Below are positions 1 through 7,431 of a stretch of 11,207 bases of DNA, one piece after another. Both the position numbers and the translations under genes were made by a program. Under the pieces are notes generated by a model, which saw nothing but the letters and a program-made list of their open reading frames with translations, ran no database searches and was not told the DNA's origin. This stretch comes from CAYFJO01 sp964343305 (GTDB lineage: Bacteria > Planctomycetota > Planctomycetia > Pirellulales > Pirellulaceae), in contig CAYFJO010000359.1 in the NCBI GenBank assembly GCA_964343305.1, forward strand, positions 1 to 11,207. The letters run 5' to 3'. Numbering within the stretch: position 1 is the first letter of the stretch; the number at the start of each line of letters is the position of its first letter.

Positions 1-462
1 ATCTCCCAGCGGGTTGGCACAGCCATCGCCGCCGTGAACGAAACATGCGAAAATCGAATTACGATTGATTCTACCAACAGGACGCTTGTGGAACAAATAA
101 CGTTGGCGGACGCACAGCGGCCTTGCGAAGCAGCAGGGTGTCGTCAATCGAGATGTCAGGGCGTGGCGATGTCAAAAAGCGTGGCTGTTGCGATAAACGT
201 TGGGTTTTTGACACACCATCGACAACTTCCGATAGTTGCCGGCATTTCCGGCCTTCCAATCTCGAATACCCATCTCACAAATCAAAGTCCCGAATACTCG
301 TAAGACCCGAGGTAATTGGGACGCCCCATACAGTACTCAATCTTGCCAATTTCAACCGTCCGGATGCACACATGTGGACGTTTCATCGCTCGAATGTGCG
401 AGATTGTTCACAGCTTCGGTCCGACACACCGCGGCAGGTTAGTGGGAACTTTGTGGTGCATG
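1..462. other. Stretch without a convincing gene
   Basis: This stretch lies downstream of the sulfatase stop. Open frames on both strands are short, overlap one another and resemble no protein I know. The one candidate worth naming is a 34-codon minus-strand frame at 282-386, listed separately. At the extreme left edge a minus-strand frame stays open past position 1, with an ATG at 46, so a further gene could begin here and run out of the window; too little of it is visible to call. No terminator-like hairpin with a T-run, tRNA or repeat array was found. Confidence 0.6.
282..386 (-). CDS. Possible 34-aa small ORF, unknown
   Basis: An ATG at 386 opens a 34-codon minus-strand frame ending in TGA, 76 bases downstream of the sulfatase stop. 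The predicted peptide begins MKRPHVCIRTVEIGKIEYC and ends with a Gly/Tyr-rich tail (YLGSYEYSGL). It has two cysteines, no signal peptide and no membrane segment. The composition reads more like real coding sequence than the other frames here, and it could be a tiny protein or the tail of a decayed gene. There is no clear Shine-Dalgarno sequence and I recognise no family. This is a weak call. Confidence 0.2.
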   Translation of the reverse strand: MKRPHVCIRTVEIGKIEYCMGRPNYLGSYEYSGL

Positions 463-1878
463 TTACTGACGGAAACGCACGTTGGGCGGCATGTCCGGTT
501 CGACCTGGGGCATGTCCACGTGGGATGTTTTGGCAAGTGTAGCCAATTCCGCAACCACGTCGCGATGCTTTGCCGCCACGTCAATCTGTTCGCCGGGATC
601 GTTTTCGAGGTTGTACAGTTCCCACGGCTGGGACGCTGCCCGGCGGATGAGTTTCCATGGGCCGCGTCTGAGCGCAGTGGCGACCTTCTCCGCGGAGAAG
701 GTCTTATCTTTAAAGTTGCACTTCGGGTACTCCCAATACAGGAAGTCGTGCGCGCGTTGTTGTTCCGAGTTGCCAAGCAGCGTCGGGGCGATCGAGATGC
801 CGTCGATGTCCCAGGGCAAGTGACTGGTTACGCCTGCCAACTCCGCCAGCGTGGGCATCACGTCTGGGAAGTAGCACACTTGATCGCTCTTACTCCCCGG
901 CTCGATATGCGTCGGCCACCGTACCAGTAGCGGTATTCGCAATCCGCCCTCATACAGTTCACCCTTCTGGCCGCGCAGGTGGCGGTTCGAATTGAATGTC
1001 TTCAATGTCCCCTTGTCGCCGCCGTTGTCGGAAACGAAGAAGACGATCGTCTTCTCATCGATCTTGAGCTTCTTCAGCAAAACGAGGATCTCGCCAACCT
1101 GGCGGTCCACCATGGTTACCATCCCGGCGTACGATTTTTCCGCGTCGCTCCAGGGCCGATCCTGAAATGCCTTGAAAGCCGGATCGTCGATCCCATCGGG
1201 GTACGGTCCGTGCGGCGGCGTCCACGGCAAGTAACAGAAGAACGGTCGGTCCTTGTTGGCCCGAATGAACTTCTTCGATTCCTCGAAGATCAGGTGATGC
1301 GAGAACTGAGTGCCTCGATAGAGCTTGTCCTCGCGATATGTCTTGACGTCTCTCGCGTCGATGGCCGGACGGGCGTTTCCGGGCAGCGGGATCTTCCTGC
1401 CGCTGCGCCACAGGAATCGAGGATAGAAGAAATGGGCGTGGACCTGGTGGTAGTAACCGAAGAAGTCGTCGAAGCCGTGTCGCTCCGGCACTCCGGGCGT
1501 GCGAACGTCTCCGATGCCCCACTTGCCGTATCCGCCGCAAACGTAGCCCGCTTTCTTCAACACCTCCGCCACCGTCACGTCGTCCGCCTTCAGGGAGATT
1601 CCGCCCAGGTTTCCTCGAACGGTGGTGTGGCCCATGTGCTTGCCGGTCAGAAGCGTCGACCGGGCCGGTGCGCACACGGTGCCGCCCGAATAAGCCCGCG
1701 TGAACTGGATTCCTTCGTGCGCAATCCGGTCGATGTTGGGCGTCTTAAAGATGTCGCTTCCCGTACACGACAGATCGAACGGCCCCAAATCATCGACCAT
1801 GATGAACACGACATTCGGCTTCTTGGCCGCGGCCACACTGCAAAGTAAAAGGATGATCAAGGTGGTTGCCAAGCGCAT
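463..1878 (-). CDS. Secreted formylglycine-dependent sulfatase (S1 family)
   Basis: 471-aa sulfatase of the alkaline-phosphatase-like superfamily, which hydrolyses sulfate esters; in planctomycetes these enzymes usually act on sulfated polysaccharides. A signal peptide (about residues 1-18, ending AAA) points to export. The N-terminal metal-binding motif NVVFIMVDDLG gives D29 and D30. The maturation motif C69-A-P-A-R73 followed by STLLTGK fits CxPxR, so C69 should be converted to formylglycine. Further conserved elements are GKWG (K118), PPHGPY (H223) and SDNGG (D284, N285); the C-terminal part has the usual WKLI and LYNLENDPGE segments. Length is normal for a compact S1 sulfatase. An AGAAGAAAAG purine stretch lies just ahead of the ATG. 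The natural substrate cannot be read from the sequence. No sulfatase-maturing enzyme is in the window. Confidence 0.95.
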   Translation of the reverse strand: MRLATTLIILLLCSVAAAKKPNVVFIMVDDLGPFDLSCTGSDIFKTPNIDRIAHEGIQFTRAYSGGTVCAPARSTLLTGKHMGHTTVRGNLGGISLKADDVTVAEVLKKAGYVCGGYGKWGIGDVRTPGVPERHGFDDFFGYYHQVHAHFFYPRFLWRSGRKIPLPGNARPAIDARDVKTYREDKLYRGTQFSHHLIFEESKKFIRANKDRPFFCYLPWTPPHGPYPDGIDDPAFKAFQDRPWSDAEKSYAGMVTMVDRQVGEILVLLKKLKIDEKTIVFFVSDNGGDKGTLKTFNSNRHLRGQKGELYEGGLRIPLLVRWPTHIEPGSKSDQVCYFPDVMPTLAELAGVTSHLPWDIDGISIAPTLLGNSEQQRAHDFLYWEYPKCNFKDKTFSAEKVATALRRGPWKLIRRAASQPWELYNLENDPGEQIDVAAKHRDVVAELATLAKTSHVDMPQVEPDMPPNVRFRQ

Positions 1879-1920
1879 AATACTTTTCTTCTGATGGACT
1901 TCGTCAATTGCGAGGGCGTC

Positions 1921-1976
1921 GAAACGGGGCGCAGCTAGTTTTGTAGGTCTAATAAACTAGCTGCGTCTCCGTTTTC
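1921..1976. repeat. 56-bp imperfect palindrome between two genes
   Basis: The core is a perfect 12-bp inverted repeat, CGCAGCTAGTTT (1930-1941) against AAACTAGCTGCG (1954-1965), around a 12-base loop. Pairing continues outward through 1921-1929 and 1966-1976 with two G-T pairs and one or two bulges, giving about 20 paired positions. It lies 37 bases beyond the stop of the LTxxQ gene and about 40 bases before the sulfatase start. No T-run follows the stem in the minus direction, so a classical Rho-independent terminator is not clear. It may be a transcript-end hairpin, an attenuator, or a copy of a dispersed palindromic element. Confidence 0.75.
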
Positions 1977-2012
1977 AATTCAAGCAGATTTATCCAGGCG
2001 CTTTCCCTGACC

Positions 2013-2483
2013 CTACTTGCGGCGCTCGGACGGCGGGCGATGCAGGTCGCGTTTGAGTTCGGACAAGCGCTCGTCGAAGAGCTTTCGTTGCGACGGGGTA
2101 AGGACGGCCTGCACCGGCTCGGGCTGGCGTAGCAAGCAGGGGGCCGTGTGCATGAAGACCTTCTTCTCTTTGCGGAGGACGGCCAATCGCTTGGGATCAC
2201 CGGCCGTTTTCGCCTCTGCAATCGCCCTGTTGTGCGCGTCTACTTTCAGATGATTCAACTTGTACCAGCTCCGCCACGACGCGTGACCGGCGGCGACGAT
2301 TTTCGATAACTTCGTCTTCTGGTCGTCTGTCAGCTCGAGCGTGTCGATCACTTGCTGCACATACTGGGCGTGGCGATCCAACGGACCGCGTTTGGTGAAG
2401 GCGGCGCAATCCTCTTCGGCAGCCCGGCTTGTCACGGCGGTTCCCACGATCAACATTGCCGCAGTCAGGAGGAGTGTACGCAT
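2013..2483 (-). CDS. Exported LTxxQ-motif (Spy/CpxP-like) small protein
   Basis: 156-aa protein with a signal peptide (about residues 1-21, cleavage near SRAAEED). The mature part is predicted to be largely helical and highly charged. It carries two copies of the LTxxQ signature of the Spy/CpxP periplasmic stress family: LTDDQ near residue 51 and LTPSQ near residue 128. Members of that family bind unfolded envelope proteins or modulate envelope-stress sensors; planctomycete relatives are mostly uncharacterised, so the chaperone role is inference. Two cysteines, C26 and C116, could form a disulfide outside the cytoplasm. An AAAGGGAAA purine stretch precedes the ATG at about 7-12 bases. The gene is followed by the 1921-1976 palindrome and then the sulfatase, with no visible functional link. 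Confidence 0.75.
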   Translation of the reverse strand: MRTLLLTAAMLIVGTAVTSRAAEEDCAAFTKRGPLDRHAQYVQQVIDTLELTDDQKTKLSKIVAAGHASWRSWYKLNHLKVDAHNRAIAEAKTAGDPKRLAVLRKEKKVFMHTAPCLLRQPEPVQAVLTPSQRKLFDERLSELKRDLHRPPSERRK

Positions 2484-2540
2484 GGCGTTGTTTCCCTTTT
2501 TTCAGTAATTGATTTGGGTACGATCTGAGGTTCCTTACGT

Positions 2541-3147
2541 TCACTTGGACTCAACACCACCGACTGCCCCGAATTCGCCTTTCCAGTACAGAGAATGCCA
2601 GTAGTGCCGATCTAGTTCAAAGACGTTGACGTTCTCGAAGCTGTCGCTGGAGTCGCCCCGCAGCAGTCCATATTTTCTCATTTCTCGCAAATACTGCCGA
2701 TTCGGCCTGAAACCAAGTGTAGCATAACGAGGCTCGGTATCCCAAAGCCCTTTCGCCTGCGAATCCTCGCTAGTTGTTCCTGATAATGTGGGTCTTCGCG
2801 ATCTTCGTACACTCCAGGGCAGCACTCCCAGCCACCGGCGGCTTTGGCCAGGGGCGCCAAGAGGATGGGCGACTTCTCGGGGCGGGTGAAGTTGTAGAGC
2901 AGAGCGGTGCCGAACTTCGCGATGGGATCGTCATTCACGATCACTCGCTCGTTGGGGCCAATTGGCCGATTCAGCAGCTTGATACTCGGCCTCCATTGTT
3001 CCAGTCGTCGTCGGCCAAGTGTGGATGTTGGGCCAACAGTTGCTCGCGATCGATCGGCTCGCCTGCTTCCTCGGCGCGAATAATCTGAGCCAATACGTCG
3101 TCTAACTTTTGCTGTTGACCGCCTCGGTTTTTGTCGTCAGTCGACAT
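2541..3147 (-). pseudogene. Chimeric, frameshifted gene remnant (kinase-like N-end, foreign C-end)
   Basis: Read on the minus strand, three successive frames make one decayed gene. The first, from ATG 3147 with a good GAGG Shine-Dalgarno, encodes 58 codons to a TGA at 2971. It contains LDDVLAQIIRAEEAGEPID and AQHPHLADD, which I recognise as the usual pre-catalytic N-terminus of planctomycete Ser/Thr kinases. At the GAC triplet run (about 3005-3013) sense moves to a second frame with no kinase domain. That frame carries RPIGPNERVIVNDDPIAKFG, LLYNFTRPEKSP and APLAKAAGGWECCPGVY. At about 2757-2762 a two-base shift moves sense to a third frame with GFRPNRQYLREMRKYGLL and VFELDRHYWHSLYW, stopping at TGA 2541. 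The last two parts resemble the C-terminal end of large secreted planctomycete proteins, possibly those with a hydrazine-synthase-alpha-like domain; that assignment is from memory and uncertain. Sequencing error could explain the shifts but not the chimera. Confidence 0.65.
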
Positions 3148-3171
3148 GACTTGCCTCGACCCGCGTTTTGT

Positions 3172-6100
3172 CTACGGATTCTTCGGTTTTTGGATAGGCG
3201 TCGTCCACAGGAAAATCTTATGGACAGCACCGTCTTCTTTCGATTCAATTTCAATGACCTTATCTGGCTCGATCCCAGGGACGGCAAACTGGTGCGAAAC
3301 AATTCGCGAACCGGGCTTGAGTTTTTTCAGTTGTGGAATCAACGCTTCGAGCTGCTTGGGAAGCAAGTAGACGGCGACTACGTCAGCTTCGGTGAAATCG
3401 GCTTTGAAAAGATCTTGGTGGTGAATCGTGACCAGGTTTTCGACTTTGGCCTTGGCGGCGTTCTCGCGTGACAGTTCAACGAGCTCTTTGTCGATCTCGT
3501 AGCCGACGGAGTGCGCGCCGTACTTTTTCGCTGCCGTGATTACGATGCGGCCGTCACCGCTGCCGAGATCATAAACCACGTCCGACTTCTTGATGTTGGT
3601 CAACTCCAGCATTCTCTCAACGACATCTTGTGGTGTTGGCACAAAAACTGAGCGCGGTTGTCGCGTGGACCACTCGCTGGCGTCCTTTGACTTGGAAGGG
3701 CGTAATGTAGTCAGTGCCGGAAGAGTCCGCCGGTCGAGTGCATTCTCTCGAATGTCATAACAGAAGAGGCGGTCGTCGTCTCGCAACCACAGTCGGCCAC
3801 CGGCGATAACGGGGTTGCTCGCGCCCATCGCATATTCATGATCTGGGATTGTGAATCGGGCCTTCTCCACGTAGTCGTCGGCAGTGGCTTCAATGAGTTG
3901 TACGACACCAGAGGAGTCGCGCAGGAAAAGATGGCCATCAGCGTACGTCATGGACGAAATGCCGCGACCAATGCGCTTTACCAGCGTGGTTCTCTCACCC
4001 GTTCGGGCATCGTAGCGTTCGAGGATGCCGCCCCGTCGAAAGGTATGAACATAGTCACCGATCCAGAGCGTGCTGTCTTGAAATGGATCGAGGAAACCCG
4101 CGTGGAAGTACTGTTCCTGCAGCTTTACGCCGTCGCCATCAGCAGCGAGCTTCAGTAATGCGCGGCCGGTACTGTATCCGTTATAGACGACGATTGCATC
4201 GCCGCGCACGATTGGTGTAACCGAATTGGCAAAGCTGGCAGCCGGCTTCTCGTATCGCCAAAGAACTCTGCCATCTTTGGCCGCCACGCCGACGAGCCCC
4301 TTGCGAAGGTACGTCACATACTGACGGAGTCCACCGCCCTCGGTGACAACGGCGGCTGCGTAACTCGACCGTCCGCCGTCACGAATGTTGGTCTTCCAAA
4401 TCAACTCGCCATTCTTTTTGTGCAGAGCAACCATCGTCGCTTCACGGCCGGCTGGTGAACAAATCAACTTTTCACCGTCCACCAACGGATAATCACAGAT
4501 CCCCCAGCCCGGCCGAGCGGCTCCAAAGTCTTTCGTGTAACTCTTGCGCCACAACTCGCGCCCATTTTCCAGGTGCAGGCAAACCAGATCGCCGTCTGAT
4601 CGGACGGCATACACCCGATCTTCATCCAGGGTCGGCGTCCTCTGGCCAAGCCAACGCATCAGCCGGTTTTCTGCGACCGCGCGACCGATCGCGGTCATCC
4701 AGAGTTGCTTGCCCGTCTCGGCCGACACGGCTGTCACGTATTCCAGTTCGTTGCGATAACCGAGCGTAACCACACGTCCGCCGGCAATCGACACGGAAGC
4801 AATTCCCTCGCCGAGCCCTTCGACTCGCCAAAGCAATGGCGGTCCATCTTTCGGCCATTTTTTCAGTAGACCGGTTTCGGTCGAAACATTGTCGCGAATC
4901 GGACCGCGCCACTGTGGCCAAAAACCCGACTTGCGCGACGAATCGGGTTTCTTCTCGCCACGAGCCGTTTCGTTACCATCGGCCTGAATCGCAAACAAGT
5001 GCGAACGACTGGGAATATACAATGTGCCGTTGGCGAAGATTGGCGATGCGTAAACGGAATAGTTAACATTCGTCACATCAGCGTATTTGCCGCCCGGCTT
5101 GGCATTGATCGGTTCAAGCTCGCCGTTGATTTCCTTCATGGCCTGCTTGGGATCAGCCGAAAAATTGAAAATCGCAATGTCCCCATCCCCGTCTGCGACG
5201 TAGACTTCTTTATCCACAATCAGCGGTGACCCTTCGATGTCTGCCAACGTATCGTAATACCAATATCGCTGGCCGCTCTTGGCGTCGAGGCAATGAACGA
5301 GGCCACTGATGTCGGTAGCGATCACTAGGTTATTCTTGATCGCCACATTTGTCATCGTACGGGAAAACTCTTCTCCGAATTCGATCTTCCCATCGCGGTT
5401 TTCGTCGCGCTGTGTGAACTCCCAAACCAAATCGGAGTTCGGATTCGCGACGGCCTTTTCTCCTTTCGTGGTGTCAACCGCCTGTAAACGCCGATGTGGA
5501 ATCGGTTTGCCGTCGGCATTTACGACCAACTGGGAACTGATGTCCCCTTTCTTCGTTGGATTGATGCAGCAGAGTCGGCCCGGCGCTTCGCCTTCCTCAA
5601 ATCCCTGACCCGCGGCCAAATACACAAGACCGTCGAAATACACTGGCGTGGCGAGAATCGTATTGCGTTTGCCGCGCCAAGAGACATGCCACTTGGCCGT
5701 TTTGGGATTCATGTCGAATTTCCAAATCAACTTGCCGGTCGCCGCTTCAAACGATCGCAACCATCCATCGCCCTGCGGCGCGATCACTTGAGGGCAGTCG
5801 CCGATGTCGATCACCAGAGGACTGGCCCATTGACCATGCAAGGGATTCGCCCCTGGCGAGTTGTCGGTCCAAACGACCCGGCCGTTGTGTTTGTTGAAGC
5901 ACACCAGGCTAGGTGCTTTAGGAGCTGCGACTTGTCCGTCGCGTTTCGCACCGTTTCCCGTGACCACATAAATCCAATCTTTGTACGAAGCGATGGAACA
6001 AGTCCGATGTGGTCCCATCACTGTCGCGATCGGCTCCGCCCCTAGCGCTTCAATCATGTCCACCTTCCACGCGACTTTCGGCTCCCCCTCTCCACGCTTC

Positions 6101-6597
6101 AGTGGGCCGATTTCCAGAAATACGGTCTCGCAGCGGTTCGTGGCAAACCAGATCCGGCTGCCCTCGACCAACGGAGAGCATCCTAAAGGGGCTCTATATT
6201 CATCGCGGCTGCGAACCGGTTTCAAACGCGGCGACACATATTGATACAGACACTTTCCGTCGCTCTCGCGAAAACACATCAACAGACTGGCATCTTCCTT
6301 TTTATCCAAGCCACTTTGTCCGTCATTGTTGGTGCCCACCCAGACCAACCCGTCCGCCACCACCGGTGCGCTGATCGACTGCGACCCCAACCGAGCCGTC
6401 CACTTGACATTCCGCGACCCAGAGTACTTTCCGGTTTTGCGATCGAACTTGCCGACATCCCAATCCACGGGCGGATTCTCTTCCAAGCTGACGCCATTGC
6501 GCGTCATGTCGTGGCCCAACATCGGCCAGTCGTCGGCTTGAGCCCGATGAATCGTTAAACAAATCAAAGCGACAACAATGGGTTTTGTAAGTCTCAA
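3172..6597 (-). CDS. Secreted double PQQ-like propeller fused to a SAM methyltransferase
   Basis: 1141-aa protein with three modules. A signal peptide (about residues 1-21, HRAQA) precedes a first PQQ-like beta-propeller (about 22-541) opening with DDWPMLGHDMTRNGV and containing repeated GxLIWKF- and SPLI/VDKEVYVADGDG-type blades. A second propeller (about 559-955) opens with WPQWRGPIRDN, with blades such as GKQLWM, GRELWR, GELIWK and GRVLWR. The C-terminal 983-1136 is a class I methyltransferase with VFVPTPQDVVERML, motif I VVYDLGSGDGRI, acidic E1034, D1062 and VAVYLLP. Residues 398-409 form an EF-hand-like loop (D, N, D, G, I, E at positions 1, 3, 5, 6, 8, 12). Separate secreted proteins of each type occur in planctomycetes; the fusion is unusual. 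The substrate, and whether SAM is reachable outside the cytoplasm, are unknown. The TTG start is chosen for its signal peptide and a GGGAGA ribosome site. The 265-aa gene lies 36 bases upstream. Confidence 0.88.
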   Translation of the reverse strand: MRLTKPIVVALICLTIHRAQADDWPMLGHDMTRNGVSLEENPPVDWDVGKFDRKTGKYSGSRNVKWTARLGSQSISAPVVADGLVWVGTNNDGQSGLDKKEDASLLMCFRESDGKCLYQYVSPRLKPVRSRDEYRAPLGCSPLVEGSRIWFATNRCETVFLEIGPLKRGEGEPKVAWKVDMIEALGAEPIATVMGPHRTCSIASYKDWIYVVTGNGAKRDGQVAAPKAPSLVCFNKHNGRVVWTDNSPGANPLHGQWASPLVIDIGDCPQVIAPQGDGWLRSFEAATGKLIWKFDMNPKTAKWHVSWRGKRNTILATPVYFDGLVYLAAGQGFEEGEAPGRLCCINPTKKGDISSQLVVNADGKPIPHRRLQAVDTTKGEKAVANPNSDLVWEFTQRDENRDGKIEFGEEFSRTMTNVAIKNNLVIATDISGLVHCLDAKSGQRYWYYDTLADIEGSPLIVDKEVYVADGDGDIAIFNFSADPKQAMKEINGELEPINAKPGGKYADVTNVNYSVYASPIFANGTLYIPSRSHLFAIQADGNETARGEKKPDSSRKSGFWPQWRGPIRDNVSTETGLLKKWPKDGPPLLWRVEGLGEGIASVSIAGGRVVTLGYRNELEYVTAVSAETGKQLWMTAIGRAVAENRLMRWLGQRTPTLDEDRVYAVRSDGDLVCLHLENGRELWRKSYTKDFGAARPGWGICDYPLVDGEKLICSPAGREATMVALHKKNGELIWKTNIRDGGRSSYAAAVVTEGGGLRQYVTYLRKGLVGVAAKDGRVLWRYEKPAASFANSVTPIVRGDAIVVYNGYSTGRALLKLAADGDGVKLQEQYFHAGFLDPFQDSTLWIGDYVHTFRRGGILERYDARTGERTTLVKRIGRGISSMTYADGHLFLRDSSGVVQLIEATADDYVEKARFTIPDHEYAMGASNPVIAGGRLWLRDDDRLFCYDIRENALDRRTLPALTTLRPSKSKDASEWSTRQPRSVFVPTPQDVVERMLELTNIKKSDVVYDLGSGDGRIVITAAKKYGAHSVGYEIDKELVELSRENAAKAKVENLVTIHHQDLFKADFTEADVVAVYLLPKQLEALIPQLKKLKPGSRIVSHQFAVPGIEPDKVIEIESKEDGAVHKIFLWTTPIQKPKNP

Positions 6598-6612
6598 TTC
6601 ATTTCTCCCGCG
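6595..6612 (-). promoter_or_regulatory. Ribosome site for a TTG start, with overlapping ATG-AAT-TGA
   Basis: On the minus strand the sequence CGGGAGAAATGAATTGAGA contains GGGAGA about 6-7 bases before the in-frame TTG of the propeller-methyltransferase gene. The only nearby ATG (at 6602) is in another frame and reads ATG-AAT-TGA, a two-codon frame whose stop overlaps the TTG. No in-frame ATG lies upstream before the ribosome site. The TTG start is therefore favoured; the mini-frame could dampen or couple initiation, which is inference. Confidence 0.55.
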
Positions 6613-6633
6613 ATTCGAGACGTGGTCTCATTG

Positions 6634-7431
6634 TCATTTCAGGTTCGGGTCAACAAGGATTCCCCGCGCGATCGTGTGACCGCTGATGCCGGGGGCGAAT
6701 CGTCGCCAACCCTCGATATTCAGCATTTGCGGCGAGTCGACTTTCGGCACACGAAACCGCAAGTTGAGTTTGTGATGCGGTTGCTCCCGTATCGCGCTGC
6801 CAACATCGGTTTCGATTTTTTCGTCGTCGCTGAAAATGGGCAGCGTTTCGGATTTCGCGTCGATGATCTCCAACCGCTGGATTTTTCTCGGCCACGGATA
6901 GGGATGCGATGGTGCTTTGCGCGTGAACGTAATCACACTGTTGTCGCTGGGCAGGATGACCGTGATGTCGATTACGCTGCCCGGTTTGTACGTCGTTGCC
7001 GATTGCTCGACGCAGACGTCTTCGCGTCGGCCGCCAGATCCGTTGAGTCCGTTCACGCTGCGGACCATGCCGGTCATCGCAGGCTTCTCGAATTTCAGGG
7101 GCTGTGGCGCTCGGAGCGCCCCAATGACCGAGCCATTCTTCCGCCGAAAATGAACCCACTTGGTTTCCCGCGGTGTGTCCAAAGCGAAGGTCCCCGTACT
7201 GCGTGCGGCGATCTTCCATGGCCCCGCCAGTATGTCGCCTTCATCGTCAAGGACATTGATTGTGAGATCGTCGTCGTTGGCATTGCCAACGGCGTAAAAC
7301 AACTTGCCGTCCTGCCAGTATTCCTGCACAAAAATGCCTTTGGAGTAGAGAATACTGGCCGAGGCGCCGGATGGGATTAAAAGTACCAAGAAAGCAACAA
7401 TCGTCTTTTGGTTACTCATTGATGTCTTCAT
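6634..7431 (-). CDS. Secreted protein of unknown function, 265 aa
   Basis: I do not recognise a family. The N-terminus is a signal peptide: MKTSMSNQKT, then the hydrophobic IVAFLVLLIPSG ending in ASAS at about residue 26; cleavage should release a soluble exported protein of about 240 aa. The mature chain alternates short polar turns with beta-forming stretches (FVQEYWQDGKLFYAVGN, LTINVLDDEGDIL, TFALDTPRETKWVHFRR), which suggests a beta-sandwich. Residues 140-146 hold a conserved-looking REDVCVEQ segment with the only mature cysteine. The start overlaps the previous stop as ATGA, so translation is probably coupled to the upstream 297-aa gene; a second ATG four codons in (7419) is an alternative start. 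The large propeller-methyltransferase gene follows after 36 bases. No motif points to an enzymatic role. Confidence 0.75.
   Translation of the reverse strand: MKTSMSNQKTIVAFLVLLIPSGASASILYSKGIFVQEYWQDGKLFYAVGNANDDDLTINVLDDEGDILAGPWKIAARSTGTFALDTPRETKWVHFRRKNGSVIGALRAPQPLKFEKPAMTGMVRSVNGLNGSGGRREDVCVEQSATTYKPGSVIDITVILPSDNSVITFTRKAPSHPYPWPRKIQRLEIIDAKSETLPIFSDDEKIETDVGSAIREQPHHKLNLRFRVPKVDSPQMLNIEGWRRFAPGISGHTIARGILVDPNLK

Noticed and set aside
1..46. Possible start of another minus-strand gene leaving the left edge (ATG at 46)
   Set aside because: Only about 15 codons are visible, there is no clear ribosome site and the peptide is Arg-rich without a known motif.
123..542. Plus-strand open frame of 139 codons
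   Set aside because: It runs into the 3' end of the sulfatase in antisense and looks like low-information sequence with many cysteines and prolines.
979..1848. Plus-strand open frame of 289 codons
   Set aside because: It lies entirely antisense to the sulfatase, whose motifs are complete, and its translation shows no recognisable domain.
2757..2762. Programmed ribosomal frameshift in the chimeric gene
   Set aside because: No slippery heptamer or downstream structure is apparent, and a second, independent break in the same gene points to decay.
6617..6629. Hairpin GAGAC-GTG-GTCTC between the 265-aa gene and the propeller gene
   Set aside because: Only a 5-bp stem with no T-run, too weak for a terminator, and the spacing favours co-transcription.
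6622..7380. Plus-strand open frame of 252 codons
   Set aside because: It is antisense to the 265-aa secreted protein, which has a signal peptide and coupled start; the plus frame lacks such support.
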